Shown: in pieces, positions 43,734 through 51,798 of the stretch
How the letters are laid out: each line of letters begins with the position of its first letter
Numbering within the stretch: position 1 is the first letter of the stretch
Source of the DNA: Aeromonas bivalvium
GTDB lineage: Bacteria > Pseudomonadota > Gammaproteobacteria > Enterobacterales > Aeromonadaceae
DNA: 64,000 nucleotides
Direction of reading: 5' to 3'
Assembly (NCBI RefSeq): GCF_000819765.1
Contig: NZ_CDBT01000027.1
Span: 26,059 to 90,058 of the forward strand
Translations under genes and position numbers: made by a program
Notes under the pieces: generated by a model
Databases searched by the model: none
Seen by the model: the letters and a program-made list of their open reading frames with translations, nothing else
What the model was told of the DNA's origin: nothing

Positions 43734-46022
43734 ATGATGTCTGTCTACTCTCTGGAGCAGGATGCCTCTCCCCTGCTGGCGCTGGTCGCCTCCATCCTCG
43801 CCTTTCCCCCTGCTGCCCAGGCCAGCCCGGCGCACTACCGGCGCCTGTTTACCGATCTGCGGCAATGGACTCCCCTGCACCAGATTGGCCTGCTGGGCCT
43901 CAGCCCCCATGGCCCTGTCTGGCACTACGAAGAGGGGCTGGCCCCCGGCCTCAAGGCCCAGCTCGGCCGGGAAGAGCCAGGGCTGAGCGAGGGGCTGGCC
44001 GCCCTGGATGGCCAGCAAGGCTGGTGCGTGCTGCCGGTGCAGGATGACAGGATCCAGTGGCTGCTGGTGCAGGGTGAACCCCATGAGCAGGCGGGCCTGC
44101 GGCTGCTGCTCGAATGCCTGGCCAAGCGACTGGCGGAGGCCAGTACCCACGCCAGACTGACCGATCCGGCGTCGCCCCTCTTCGGCCGAGACCCCGACTG
44201 GCAGCACAAGATTGAGCAGATCAATCGCATCCTGCGCCTGGCCAACAGCCTGCCGACCCAAGCGCTGCTGGCCCAGCTCGATGGCGTGCTGCAAAGCAGC
44301 CTTGGGCTGCACCAGCTGCACCTGATGCGGCTCGGGCCCAAGGAGGCCAGCCACCTCTATCCCCACCCCTTCCTGGGGGAGGATGGTTTCCTGCGCGGGC
44401 TCTGCCATGAGACCAATCCGACCGAGCGCGAACAGGACGGACTCTACTGGTACAGCATGCCGCTTAGGTTGCAGCAGCACTACTTCGCCCACTTGCTGCT
44501 GGCCACCATCCGGCCGCTGGGCGCCGATGATCGCCTCTTTCTCGATTTCCTGCGCAACCAGCTCACCCTGCTGCTCGAGCTGGGCCAGATCCGCCAGCAA
44601 CTGAACGACTTCAATTCGCCGGATCGGCTCAACCACCGATTGCAGCTGCTGCGCCAGGCCAATCTGCGCCTGCAAAAACAGTTGCGCCAGCATCAGGAAC
44701 TGGAGCGCAAACTGCAGTTCGATGCCCTGCACGACCCCCTCACCGGCCTGGCGAACCGCAGCCTGCTGATGGATCACCTGCAACACGCCATGAGCCATTA
44801 CCAGCGTCATGGCGGCGTCGGCTTCACCCTGATCTTCCTCGACATAGACCACTTCAAGCAGATCAATGACGAGCTGGGGCATGGCAATGGCGACCTGCTG
44901 CTCAAGGAGCTGGGGCGTCGTCTGCAGGGCTGCCTGCGCCAGAACGATCTGGTGGCTCGGCTCGGCGGCGACGAGTTCGTCATCTATCTGGACAACAGCC
45001 TGGGGGAGGAGGGGGCCGGACCTGTGCTCAACCGCATCATGGCTCGCCTGGCCTACCCCTTCCGGCTGACGGGCATGGAGCAGACGATCACGGTCAGCAT
45101 GGGGGTGGCCAGCGTGTCGGCGCAGACCCAGGAGGTGAGCGAGCTGCTCCATCAGGCGGATCTCGCCATGTATCGGGCCAAGCGCAATGGCCGCGCCCGG
45201 GTGGTGCACTATTCGGCCGAGTGTGCGGAGCAGGCCTGGTCCTCGCCGGAGGAGCAGCTGACCAACGCCCTGGCCGAAGGGCGCATCCTGCCCTACTTCC
45301 AGCCGGTGATCCGGCTCGAGGACAACTGCCTGGTGGGACTGGAAGTCATGGCCCGCTGGGTCACCCGGGAAGGGGAGCTCAAGGATGCCTTCGACTTCAT
45401 TCCGCTGGCGGAGCAATGCGGCCTGATCGAGGCCCTGGATCACAAGATACTGCGCCAGGCCTGCCAGCAGCTGAGGCTCTGGCTGCCGAGGGCGGACCTG
45501 CGCAAGTTCAAGCTGGCCATCAACCTGTGCGGCCAGCACCTGGCAAGCGAGCCTGCCGTGCAGGCCCTGCTCGACATCATCGCGGCCGAGGGGGTCTACG
45601 CTGGCTACCTTATCTTCGAGTTCAACGAGCGGGAGCTGTCGCGCCAGGATGCCGACATCATCACCCGCCTCCACGAACTGAGGGCCAGAGGGATACAGAT
45701 CAGCCTGGACGACTTCGGCTCGGGCTTCTCCTCCCTCAACTCCCTGTTTCACTACCCGGTGGACTACGTCAAGGTAGACGATGGCTTCACCCACCGTATG
45801 CTGCACTCCCCCAAGGATTTGGCACTGATCCGCGCCATGCGCGACATCTGCCGCGACCTGGATCTCGCCCTGGTGGTCGAAGGGATAGAGAGTCAGGCGC
45901 AACTGCACCAGCTGATCGAGCTGGGTTGCCCCTTCGGCCAGGGGCGTTACATATCCCCTCCACTCCCCGGCAGCGACATCACCCCCTTGCTGGGGCCTGA
46001 AACTGGGCTGGATCCGGACTAG
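43734..46022 (+). CDS. GGDEF-EAL cyclic-di-GMP enzyme
   Basis: This is a 762-residue protein with a poorly conserved N-terminal sensor region (about 1-310). A Leu/Gln-rich coiled coil follows (near 290-325, L-R-L-Q-K-Q-L-R-Q-H). A GGDEF domain (R-L-G-G-D-E-F near 406-412, intact) and an EAL domain (G-L-E-V-M-A-R-W; D-D-F-G-S-G-F-S-S-L; V-E-G-I-E) complete it. The EAL signature reads E-V-M instead of E-A-L. The other metal and catalytic residues (Glu, Asn, Asp-Asp, Lys, Glu) are visible, so both activities are possible. There are no transmembrane helices. It is convergent with rep. Confidence 0.92.
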   Translation: MMSVYSLEQDASPLLALVASILAFPPAAQASPAHYRRLFTDLRQWTPLHQIGLLGLSPHGPVWHYEEGLAPGLKAQLGREEPGLSEGLAALDGQQGWCVLPVQDDRIQWLLVQGEPHEQAGLRLLLECLAKRLAEASTHARLTDPASPLFGRDPDWQHKIEQINRILRLANSLPTQALLAQLDGVLQSSLGLHQLHLMRLGPKEASHLYPHPFLGEDGFLRGLCHETNPTEREQDGLYWYSMPLRLQQHYFAHLLLATIRPLGADDRLFLDFLRNQLTLLLELGQIRQQLNDFNSPDRLNHRLQLLRQANLRLQKQLRQHQELERKLQFDALHDPLTGLANRSLLMDHLQHAMSHYQRHGGVGFTLIFLDIDHFKQINDELGHGNGDLLLKELGRRLQGCLRQNDLVARLGGDEFVIYLDNSLGEEGAGPVLNRIMARLAYPFRLTGMEQTITVSMGVASVSAQTQEVSELLHQADLAMYRAKRNGRARVVHYSAECAEQAWSSPEEQLTNALAEGRILPYFQPVIRLEDNCLVGLEVMARWVTREGELKDAFDFIPLAEQCGLIEALDHKILRQACQQLRLWLPRADLRKFKLAINLCGQHLASEPAVQALLDIIAAEGVYAGYLIFEFNERELSRQDADIITRLHELRARGIQISLDDFGSGFSSLNSLFHYPVDYVKVDDGFTHRMLHSPKDLALIRAMRDICRDLDLALVVEGIESQAQLHQLIELGCPFGQGRYISPPLPGSDITPLLGPETGLDPD

Positions 46023-46050
46023 CCTCTTCGCCGAGGCGATCGCCCCCGCA

Positions 46051-48063
46051 TCACTCCTTCTTGAACATGGCCCGCAGATTGGCCACCGCCATCTGCCCCT
46101 TCTGCTGGCGCTCCTCGGCACTCACCTTCTTCTGGTTTTCCCACTCCAGGTCATCCTGGGGCAGCTCCAGCAGGAAGCGGCTCGGCTCCGGCCGCACCGA
46201 CTCGCCATACTGGCGACGCTCCTTGCAGAGGGTAAAGGTCAGCTCGGTCTGGGCCCGGGTGATGCCCACGTAGGCGAGACGCCGCTCCTCCTCCACGTTG
46301 TCCTCGTCGATGCTGGTCTGGTGGGGCAGCAAGCCCTCTTCCATGCCCACCATGTAGACATAGGGAAACTCCAGCCCCTTGGAGGCGTGCAACGTCATCA
46401 GCTGCACCTGGTCGGCATCATCTTCCCCCTCGTTGCGCTCCATCATGTCCCGCAGGGTGAGGCGAGTGACCACCTGGGCGAGGGTCATGGCCTCCTCCAG
46501 CTCGTCCCCCTCCAGCATCTCGCTGATCCAGCGATAGAGGGTGGAGACGTTCTGCATCCGCATCTCGGCCGCCTTCGGGCTGGGGGAGGTCTCGTAGAGC
46601 CACTCCTCGTAGTGGATCTCCTTGATCATGTCCCGCACCGCCTCCACCGGGTTGCCTCGCAGAACCTGATCGCCGAGGCGCACCAGCCAGTTGGTGAAGG
46701 CCTGCAGGGCGCTGAGGCCGCGGCCGGAGAGATGCTGTTCCAGTCCCAGCTCGAAGCTGGCGGCAAACAGGCTCTTGCCACGCTGGTTGGCGTATTGGCC
46801 CAGCTTCTCCAGGGTGGTGGGACCGATCTCCCGGCGCGGCAGGTTGACCACCCGCAGGAAGGCGGTGTCCTCGTCCGGATTCACCAGCAACTTGAGGTAG
46901 GCCATGATGTCCTTGATCTCGGTGCGGGAGAAGAAGGAGGTGCCCCCCGAGATGCGGTAAGGAATGCGGTTGGTCATCAGCGCCTTCTCGAAGATGCGCG
47001 ACTGATGGTTGCCCCGATAGAGGATGGCGTAATCCTTGAAGCGGGTGCGGTTCATGAACTTGTGACCCATCAGCTCGGCGGCGATCCGCTCCGCCTCGTG
47101 CTCCTCGTTCTTGGCAAACAGCACCTTGAGCTTCACCCCCTCGTCCAGCTCGGAGAAGAGCGCCTTGTCGTAGACATGGGGGTTGTTGGCGATCAATATG
47201 TTGGCGCACTTGAGGATGCGCCGCTTGGAGCGGTAGTTCTGCTCCAGCTTGATGAGCTTGAGGCTGGGGAAATCCTCGTTCAGCAGCACCAGGTTCTGCG
47301 GCTTGGCCCCGCGCCAGGAGTAGATGGACTGGTCATCATCCCCCACCACGGTGAAGCGGGCCCGCTCGCCGACGATCTGCTTCACCAGCTCGTACTGGCT
47401 GGTGTTGGTGTCCTGGTATTCGTCGACCAGCAGGTAGCGGATCTTGTTTTGCCAGCGCTCGCGCACCTCCTGGTTGCTCTTGAGCAGCAGGGTCGGCATC
47501 ACGATGAGATCGTCGAAATCCAGCGCGTTGTAGGCCACCATCTGGCGGTGGTAGCGCTCGTAGAGCTGGGCCATCAGCACCTCTTCCGGCCCGCGAGCGA
47601 TGCGCATGGCCCGGGCCGGCAGGATGAGGTCGTTCTTCCAGTTGGAGATCTGGGTGATGAGGGCCGACAGCTTGTCCTTGTCGTTGTCGAGTTCCGCCTC
47701 GGTCAATTCTTTCAGCAGCGCCAGCTGGTCGGTATCGTCGAACAGGGAGAAGTTCGCCTTCAGATTCAGGCTCTTGTGCTCGCGGCGAATGATGTCGAGC
47801 CCCAGGGTATGGAAGGTGGAGACCATGAGCCCCCGCGCCTCCTTGCGGCCCAGGGTCTGGCCGACCCGCTCCTTCATCTCCCGCGCCGCCTTGTTGGTAA
47901 AGGTGACGGCGGCGATGTTGCGCGCACTGTAGCCGCACTGCTGCACCAGGTAGGCAATCTTGTTGGTGATGACGCGGGTCTTGCCCGATCCGGCACCCGC
48001 CAGCACCAGGCAAGGGCCGGAGACATACTTGACCGCTTCGTTCTGATTGGGGTTGAGCTTCAT
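46051..48063 (-). CDS. rep: ATP-dependent DNA helicase Rep
   Basis: Rep is a 3'-5' superfamily 1 helicase that helps replication forks pass bound proteins. The 670-residue protein starts [11 protein letters not shown]. It has Walker A A-G-A-G-S-G-K-T near 24, the Q-motif at the start, V-D-E-Y-Q-D-T-N near 217, [12 protein letters not shown] near 243, and [10 protein letters not shown] near 556. The start was set at 48063, since upstream codons lack family similarity. It is a Rep rather than UvrD or PcrA by its N-terminus. Confidence 0.96.
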   Translation of the reverse strand: MKLNPNQNEAVKYVSGPCLVLAGAGSGKTRVITNKIAYLVQQCGYSARNIAAVTFTNKAAREMKERVGQTLGRKEARGLMVSTFHTLGLDIIRREHKSLNLKANFSLFDDTDQLALLKELTEAELDNDKDKLSALITQISNWKNDLILPARAMRIARGPEEVLMAQLYERYHRQMVAYNALDFDDLIVMPTLLLKSNQEVRERWQNKIRYLLVDEYQDTNTSQYELVKQIVGERARFTVVGDDDQSIYSWRGAKPQNLVLLNEDFPSLKLIKLEQNYRSKRRILKCANILIANNPHVYDKALFSELDEGVKLKVLFAKNEEHEAERIAAELMGHKFMNRTRFKDYAILYRGNHQSRIFEKALMTNRIPYRISGGTSFFSRTEIKDIMAYLKLLVNPDEDTAFLRVVNLPRREIGPTTLEKLGQYANQRGKSLFAASFELGLEQHLSGRGLSALQAFTNWLVRLGDQVLRGNPVEAVRDMIKEIHYEEWLYETSPSPKAAEMRMQNVSTLYRWISEMLEGDELEEAMTLAQVVTRLTLRDMMERNEGEDDADQVQLMTLHASKGLEFPYVYMVGMEEGLLPHQTSIDEDNVEEERRLAYVGITRAQTELTFTLCKERRQYGESVRPEPSRFLLELPQDDLEWENQKKVSAEERQQKGQMAVANLRAMFKKE

Positions 48064-48215
48064 GGGCCGGATCTCTTGGCTTATGATGAGGGGCGGCATT
48101 GTAACAGAGATCCCGCAGGCAGCCGAAACCGGGCATGGGCTCCCGCCACTTCGCCTTGTGTTTGCCCGCCATTTTCCGGATCATGACCGACTTTTCCAGA
48201 CGAGATGAGGGGAGC

Positions 48216-49436
48216 ATGAATCAGCAACAGCACGACCGGCTGCGCAGCCAGTTTCCGGCCCTGGCACAGGAGGTGAACGGCCATCCTCTGGTCTATCTGG
48301 ACAACGCCGCCACCACCCAGAAGCCGCAAGCCGTGCTGGACGCCATCGCTCACTACTATCGGGCCGACAATGCCAACGTGCACCGTGCCGCCCACGCCCT
48401 GAGCGGCCGCGCCACCCGCGCCTTCGAAGATGCTCGCGAGACGATTGCCCGCTTTATCAATGCCCCTCGCAGCCAGGAGGTGATCTGGACCCGCGGCACC
48501 ACCGAGGCGATCAACCTGGTGGCCCAGAGCTTTGGCATGAGCGAGCTCAAGGCCGGGGACGAGATCCTGCTCAGCACCCTGGAGCACCACGCCAATATCG
48601 TCCCCTGGCAACTGGTCGCCCAGCGCACCGGTGCCGTCATACGGGTCATTCCGCTGGATAAGCGCGGGGATCTGGATATGAAGGCTTACCTAGCCATGCT
48701 GGGGCCGCGCACCCGGCTGGTAAGTGTGGCCCATGTCTCCAATGCCCTCGGTACCGTCAATCCGGTCGAGCAGATAGTGGCGGCCGCCAGGGCCGTCGGC
48801 GCCCTGGCTCTGATCGACGGCGCCCAGGCAGTGGCTCACCTCGAAGTAGACGTGCAGGCCATCGGCTGCGACTTCTACGCCTTCTCCGGTCACAAGCTCT
48901 ACGGTCCGACCGGCATCGGCGTGTTGTGGGGCAGAACCGAACTATTGGAGCGGATGCCGCCCTGGCAGGCCGGCGGCGAGATGATCGACAGGGTCAGCTT
49001 CAGCGGCACCACCTTCAACGCCCTGCCCTTCAAGTTCGAGGCAGGCACCCCCCATATTGCCGGGGCCATCGGCCTGGCCGCCGCCATCGATTTTGTGATG
49101 GCGCAAGACCGGGGGGCGTTGGCCAGCCATGAAGCGGCGCTGACCGATTATCTGGTTGCCGGCCTGCGTCAGGTGCCTGGGTTGCGGCTGGTCGGCGAAC
49201 CCGGCCAGCGCGCCGGCGCCGTCTCCTTCCTGCTGGACGACATCCATCCCCAGGATGCGGCCACCCTGCTCGACATGCAGGGGATCGCGCTGCGGGTCGG
49301 CCATCACTGCACCATGCCGTTGATGGAGAGCCTTGGCATCGGTGGCACCATGCGCGCCTCCCTGGCCTGCTACAACAATCGGGACGATGTGGACGCCCTG
49401 CTGGCCGCCCTGCACAAACTCAGTGACTTCTTCTAA
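48216..49436 (+). CDS. csdA: Cysteine desulfurase CsdA (SufS family)
   Basis: CsdA removes sulfur from cysteine and passes it to CsdE for Fe-S and thiolation pathways. The 406-residue PLP enzyme has V-Y-L-D-N-A-A-T-T-Q-K-P, the PLP Lys in S-G-H-K-L-Y-G-P-T-G near 226, and the persulfide Cys in V-G-H-H-C-T-M-P-L-M near 363. A GAGGGGAG site precedes the ATG at 48216. It forms an operon with csdE and faces tcdA. Confidence 0.94.
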   Translation: MNQQQHDRLRSQFPALAQEVNGHPLVYLDNAATTQKPQAVLDAIAHYYRADNANVHRAAHALSGRATRAFEDARETIARFINAPRSQEVIWTRGTTEAINLVAQSFGMSELKAGDEILLSTLEHHANIVPWQLVAQRTGAVIRVIPLDKRGDLDMKAYLAMLGPRTRLVSVAHVSNALGTVNPVEQIVAAARAVGALALIDGAQAVAHLEVDVQAIGCDFYAFSGHKLYGPTGIGVLWGRTELLERMPPWQAGGEMIDRVSFSGTTFNALPFKFEAGTPHIAGAIGLAAAIDFVMAQDRGALASHEAALTDYLVAGLRQVPGLRLVGEPGQRAGAVSFLLDDIHPQDAATLLDMQGIALRVGHHCTMPLMESLGIGGTMRASLACYNNRDDVDALLAALHKLSDFF

Positions 49437-49449
49437 GGCAGACAATCCA

Positions 49450-49887
49450 ATGAACAGCCTCGCAACCTATACCCGGATCGGCCTTGAGCCCGACGCAGAC
49501 AGCATCCGTCAGCAGTTTGCCGCAGCAAACGGCTGGGAGAACCAGTACCGGCTCATCATCCAGCTCGGCAAGCTGCTGCCCGCCTTGCCCGCAGGGTGGC
49601 AACAGGAAGAGAACCGCCTGAAAGGGTGCGAAAGTCAGGCCTGGCTGAAGGGAGAAAAAAGCGAGGATGGCTGCTGGCACTTTGCCTGCGACTCCGACGC
49701 CCGCATAGTGCGCGGCCTCATCGTCATCGTACTGGCGGCACTCAATCATCAGACTGCCGATGCTATCCAGGCTTTTGATATGGATGCCTATTTCAGCGAA
49801 CTGGGGCTCGAGAAACACCTGAGCCCGTCGCGGGGCAACGGGCTCAGAGCTATCGTGTTGGGGATCCGGGATCTGGCGTCGGCGTAA
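49450..49887 (+). CDS. csdE: Sulfur acceptor protein CsdE (SufE family)
   Basis: CsdE takes persulfide sulfur from CsdA. The 145-residue protein has the acceptor Cys in L-K-G-C-E-S-Q-A-W-L at residue 60 and the SufE-type N-terminal helical fold (Y-R-L-I-I-Q-L-G-K-L-L-P-A-L-P). It lies 13 bases after csdA, so it is cotranscribed. TcdA, its known partner in E. coli, is the next gene on the opposite strand. Confidence 0.93.
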   Translation: MNSLATYTRIGLEPDADSIRQQFAAANGWENQYRLIIQLGKLLPALPAGWQQEENRLKGCESQAWLKGEKSEDGCWHFACDSDARIVRGLIVIVLAALNHQTADAIQAFDMDAYFSELGLEKHLSPSRGNGLRAIVLGIRDLASA

Positions 49888-49918
49888 TCGAGCAAACTCC
49901 TGATGACGAGGCGGACGA

Positions 49919-50743
49919 TTACGCTTCGCTAATCGACCCTACGATTTCTTTCTCTGCCCGGGCACCCCGTTCGGCAATCTTCTTCAACACCCGGGAGGCG
50001 GCCACCAGACCAAAGGTCGCCGTCACCGGCGTCACGGCACCGAAGCCGGAGGCGCAATCCATCTTCATGTTGCCGTCACTGGCCGCCTTGGCCTGACAGG
50101 TGCCACCATTGCCGTCCGGGTAGCTCAGCTGTTCGGTCGAGAAGACACACTCCACCCCGAACTTGCGCGCCGGATTCTTGCTGAAGTTGTGCAGCCGGCG
50201 CAGGTCGGAGCGCACCTTGGCCGCCAGCGGATCCTGGATTGTCTTGGCCAGATCCGCCACTGTGATTTGGGTCGGATCCATCTGCCCACCGGCCCCACCC
50301 GCGACTATTACCGGGATCTTGTTGCGCTTGCAGAAGGCAATCAGCGCCACCTTGGCCTTGACCGAGTCGATGGCATCCACCACATAGTCAAACTCCCGCT
50401 TGATATGCTCGGCCAGGTTGTCGGCGGTGACGAAGTCATCCACCTCGATCACCTCGCAATCCGGGTTGATGGCGCGAATGCGCTCGGCCATCACCTCCGT
50501 CTTGAGGCGACCGACTGTCCCTTGCATGGCGTGGATCTGACGATTGGTGTTGGTGATGCAGATGTCATCCATGTCGATCAGGGTGATCTGGTTGATGCCG
50601 GCACGGACCAGCGCCTCCGCCGCCCAGGAACCGACGCCGCCGATCCCCACCACGCAGACCTTGGCCTGACTGAAGGAACGCAGGGCGCGCTGACCATAAA
50701 GACGGGCAATGCCCCCGAATCGCTGTAGATATTCTGCTTTCAT
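49919..50743 (-). CDS. tcdA: tRNA threonylcarbamoyladenosine dehydratase (TcdA/CsdL)
   Basis: TcdA cyclises t6A37 in tRNA to the ct6A form using ATP, helped by CsdA-CsdE. The 274-residue E1-like protein starts R-F-G-G-I-A-R-L-Y-G. It has the ATP-binding V-V-G-I-G-G-V-G-S-W-A-A-E-A-L, D-M-D-D-I-C-I-T-N-T-N-R-Q, and a Cys-bearing C-terminal region (G-G-T-C-Q-A-K). The start was set at M-K-A-E-Y-L-Q (50743). It is convergent with csdE. Confidence 0.95.
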   Translation of the reverse strand: MKAEYLQRFGGIARLYGQRALRSFSQAKVCVVGIGGVGSWAAEALVRAGINQITLIDMDDICITNTNRQIHAMQGTVGRLKTEVMAERIRAINPDCEVIEVDDFVTADNLAEHIKREFDYVVDAIDSVKAKVALIAFCKRNKIPVIVAGGAGGQMDPTQITVADLAKTIQDPLAAKVRSDLRRLHNFSKNPARKFGVECVFSTEQLSYPDGNGGTCQAKAASDGNMKMDCASGFGAVTPVTATFGLVAASRVLKKIAERGARAEKEIVGSISEA

Positions 50744-50873
50744 ACCACCACCTTGCTTGAGGGCGGCCATTATAGCGACAACCATGGGCGGCGGCGAATT
50801 TCAGATAAACATGAAACGGGATGTAGCAACTAAATCGGGCCAACTGAGATGAGATAGAGAGATCGCAGAGACG

Positions 50874-50900
50874 AAAAAAAGCCCAGTCTTTCGACTGGGC
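50874..50900 (-). terminator. Terminator of the tRNA-Asp transcript
   Basis: GCCCAGTC (50881-50888) and GACTGGGC (50893-50900) form a perfect stem with a TTTC loop. On the minus strand the A7 run becomes a T-run. It stands directly after the 3' end of the tRNA fragment. Confidence 0.85.
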
Positions 50901-50911
50901 TTCTTAAGTAT

Positions 50912-50960
50912 TGGCGGAGCGGACGGGACTCGAACCCGCGACCCCCGGCGTGACAGGCCG
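50912..50960 (-). pseudogene. 3' fragment of tRNA-Asp (GTC), attachment-site copy
   Basis: Forty-nine bases on the minus strand match the last part of bacterial tRNA-Asp. They cover the 3' two thirds of the anticodon arm with anticodon GTC, the variable loop, the T arm (G-G-T-T-C-G-A-G-T-C-C) and the acceptor end with CCA. The sequence stops matching at 50960, where the 5' part of the anticodon stem should continue. The 5' half of the gene is absent. This is the pattern left by an element that integrated within a tRNA gene. The intact tRNA should lie at the other end, outside the window. Confidence 0.85.
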
Positions 50961-50987
50961 TTCCAGCCAGATTATCTCTATTTCACT

Positions 50988-51075
50988 TATGTGGCATTAA
51001 ATGTAATCAATTGTTTCTTAATGACAATTACCTTTGACATTCGGTTTTACCATTAAGAACAATTTACGCCACATA
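50988..51075. repeat. Imperfect inverted repeat next to the att site
   Basis: TATGTGGC (50988-50995) is inverted as GCCACATA (51068-51075), and AATTGTTTCTTAATG (51009-51023) as CATTAAGAACAATT (51051-51064), one base apart in length. The arms surround a 27-base centre. Position between the tRNA fragment and the recombinase operon suggests recombinase or directionality-factor binding. Confidence 0.65.
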
Positions 51076-51180
51076 CGTGGTCACGGTCACAAAATATCGA
51101 TATTTCAATGATCAATATTTGATCGCGAATTTGCAGGGCGCTAGTCTCAAAATAGACCAATTACCATTTTGAGGTGTCTG
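51076..51180 (+). promoter_or_regulatory. Control region of the recombinase operon
   Basis: This is AT-rich DNA with a perfect 14-base palindrome AAATATCGATATTT (51092-51105). A second inverted repeat, CTCAAAAT (51146-51153) with ATTTTGAG (51166-51173), has a right arm covering the GAGG ribosome site of the first gene. It could be an operator or an RNA hairpin that hides the ribosome site. Confidence 0.5.
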
Positions 51181-51798
51181 ATGAGTGACCCCTTCACGCT
51201 GTCTCGCGCCCACCCAGACCTCCGTTTCTCTGTCCATCCGCTCGCCCACGCAGCGTATCAGTGGAGCCTCGCCTACCCCCGTCTCGTCTCTTGGAAAAAC
51301 CTGCCCGGCGGGCTGACCAGCCAATTGCTTCGGCAACCATTACAGGGCGTCATGTTGTACCAGCAGGGTAAAAACAAAAAGATGCGCCCAACGGAATTTC
51401 TGCTGTTTTCACCGCTGTGGCCGGCGCTGTACTGGGAGGCTCCCTATCCGCCGGAGGGCACGCTGCTCATTCATAACACCCCATCCCACGTCTCCAACGA
51501 TGCCGACATTGAACAACAGGCGTGGGCCAGCGCCTTCAGCCTGCTCGTTATGAGCATCGACAGCAGAGAGCTCGCCGCTTTGCGAGAGAGTTTTCAGGCC
51601 CAACTGCCCCGGCATATGGCACAGTATTTTTTCGACAAGTCACAGGTGAGCGATGCAGACCTTTGCCTATGGACGGGGTGTAGCCGAGGCACGCTGGTCC
51701 AGCAACGCCGACGAGCGGTCAGCAACACTCCGGTCGCCAACCCCTTCGCTGATCCGATTGCGCTACTCGACACCGACTGGAGTCCGGACCATGGATGA
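51181..51798 (+). CDS. First gene of the three-gene recombinase module (unknown)
   Basis: This is a 205-residue protein without a recognised family. The N-terminal part is rich in Trp, Tyr and Pro (F-L-L-F-S-P-L-W-P-A-L-Y-W-E-A-P-Y). The C-terminal third has a helix-turn-helix-like segment (V-S-D-A-D-L-C-L-W-T-G-C-S-R-G-T-L-V-Q-Q) followed by R-R-R. Its end overlaps the next gene by 8 bases. By position it could be a directionality or DNA-binding partner of the two large recombinases. GC is lower than in the chromosome. Confidence 0.7.
   Translation: MSDPFTLSRAHPDLRFSVHPLAHAAYQWSLAYPRLVSWKNLPGGLTSQLLRQPLQGVMLYQQGKNKKMRPTEFLLFSPLWPALYWEAPYPPEGTLLIHNTPSHVSNDADIEQQAWASAFSLLVMSIDSRELAALRESFQAQLPRHMAQYFFDKSQVSDADLCLWTGCSRGTLVQQRRRAVSNTPVANPFADPIALLDTDWSPDHG

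Noticed and set aside
50912..51000. Complete tRNA-Asp gene
   Set aside because: Sequence homology stops at 50960; the D-arm and 5' acceptor strand are missing, so it is a fragment.
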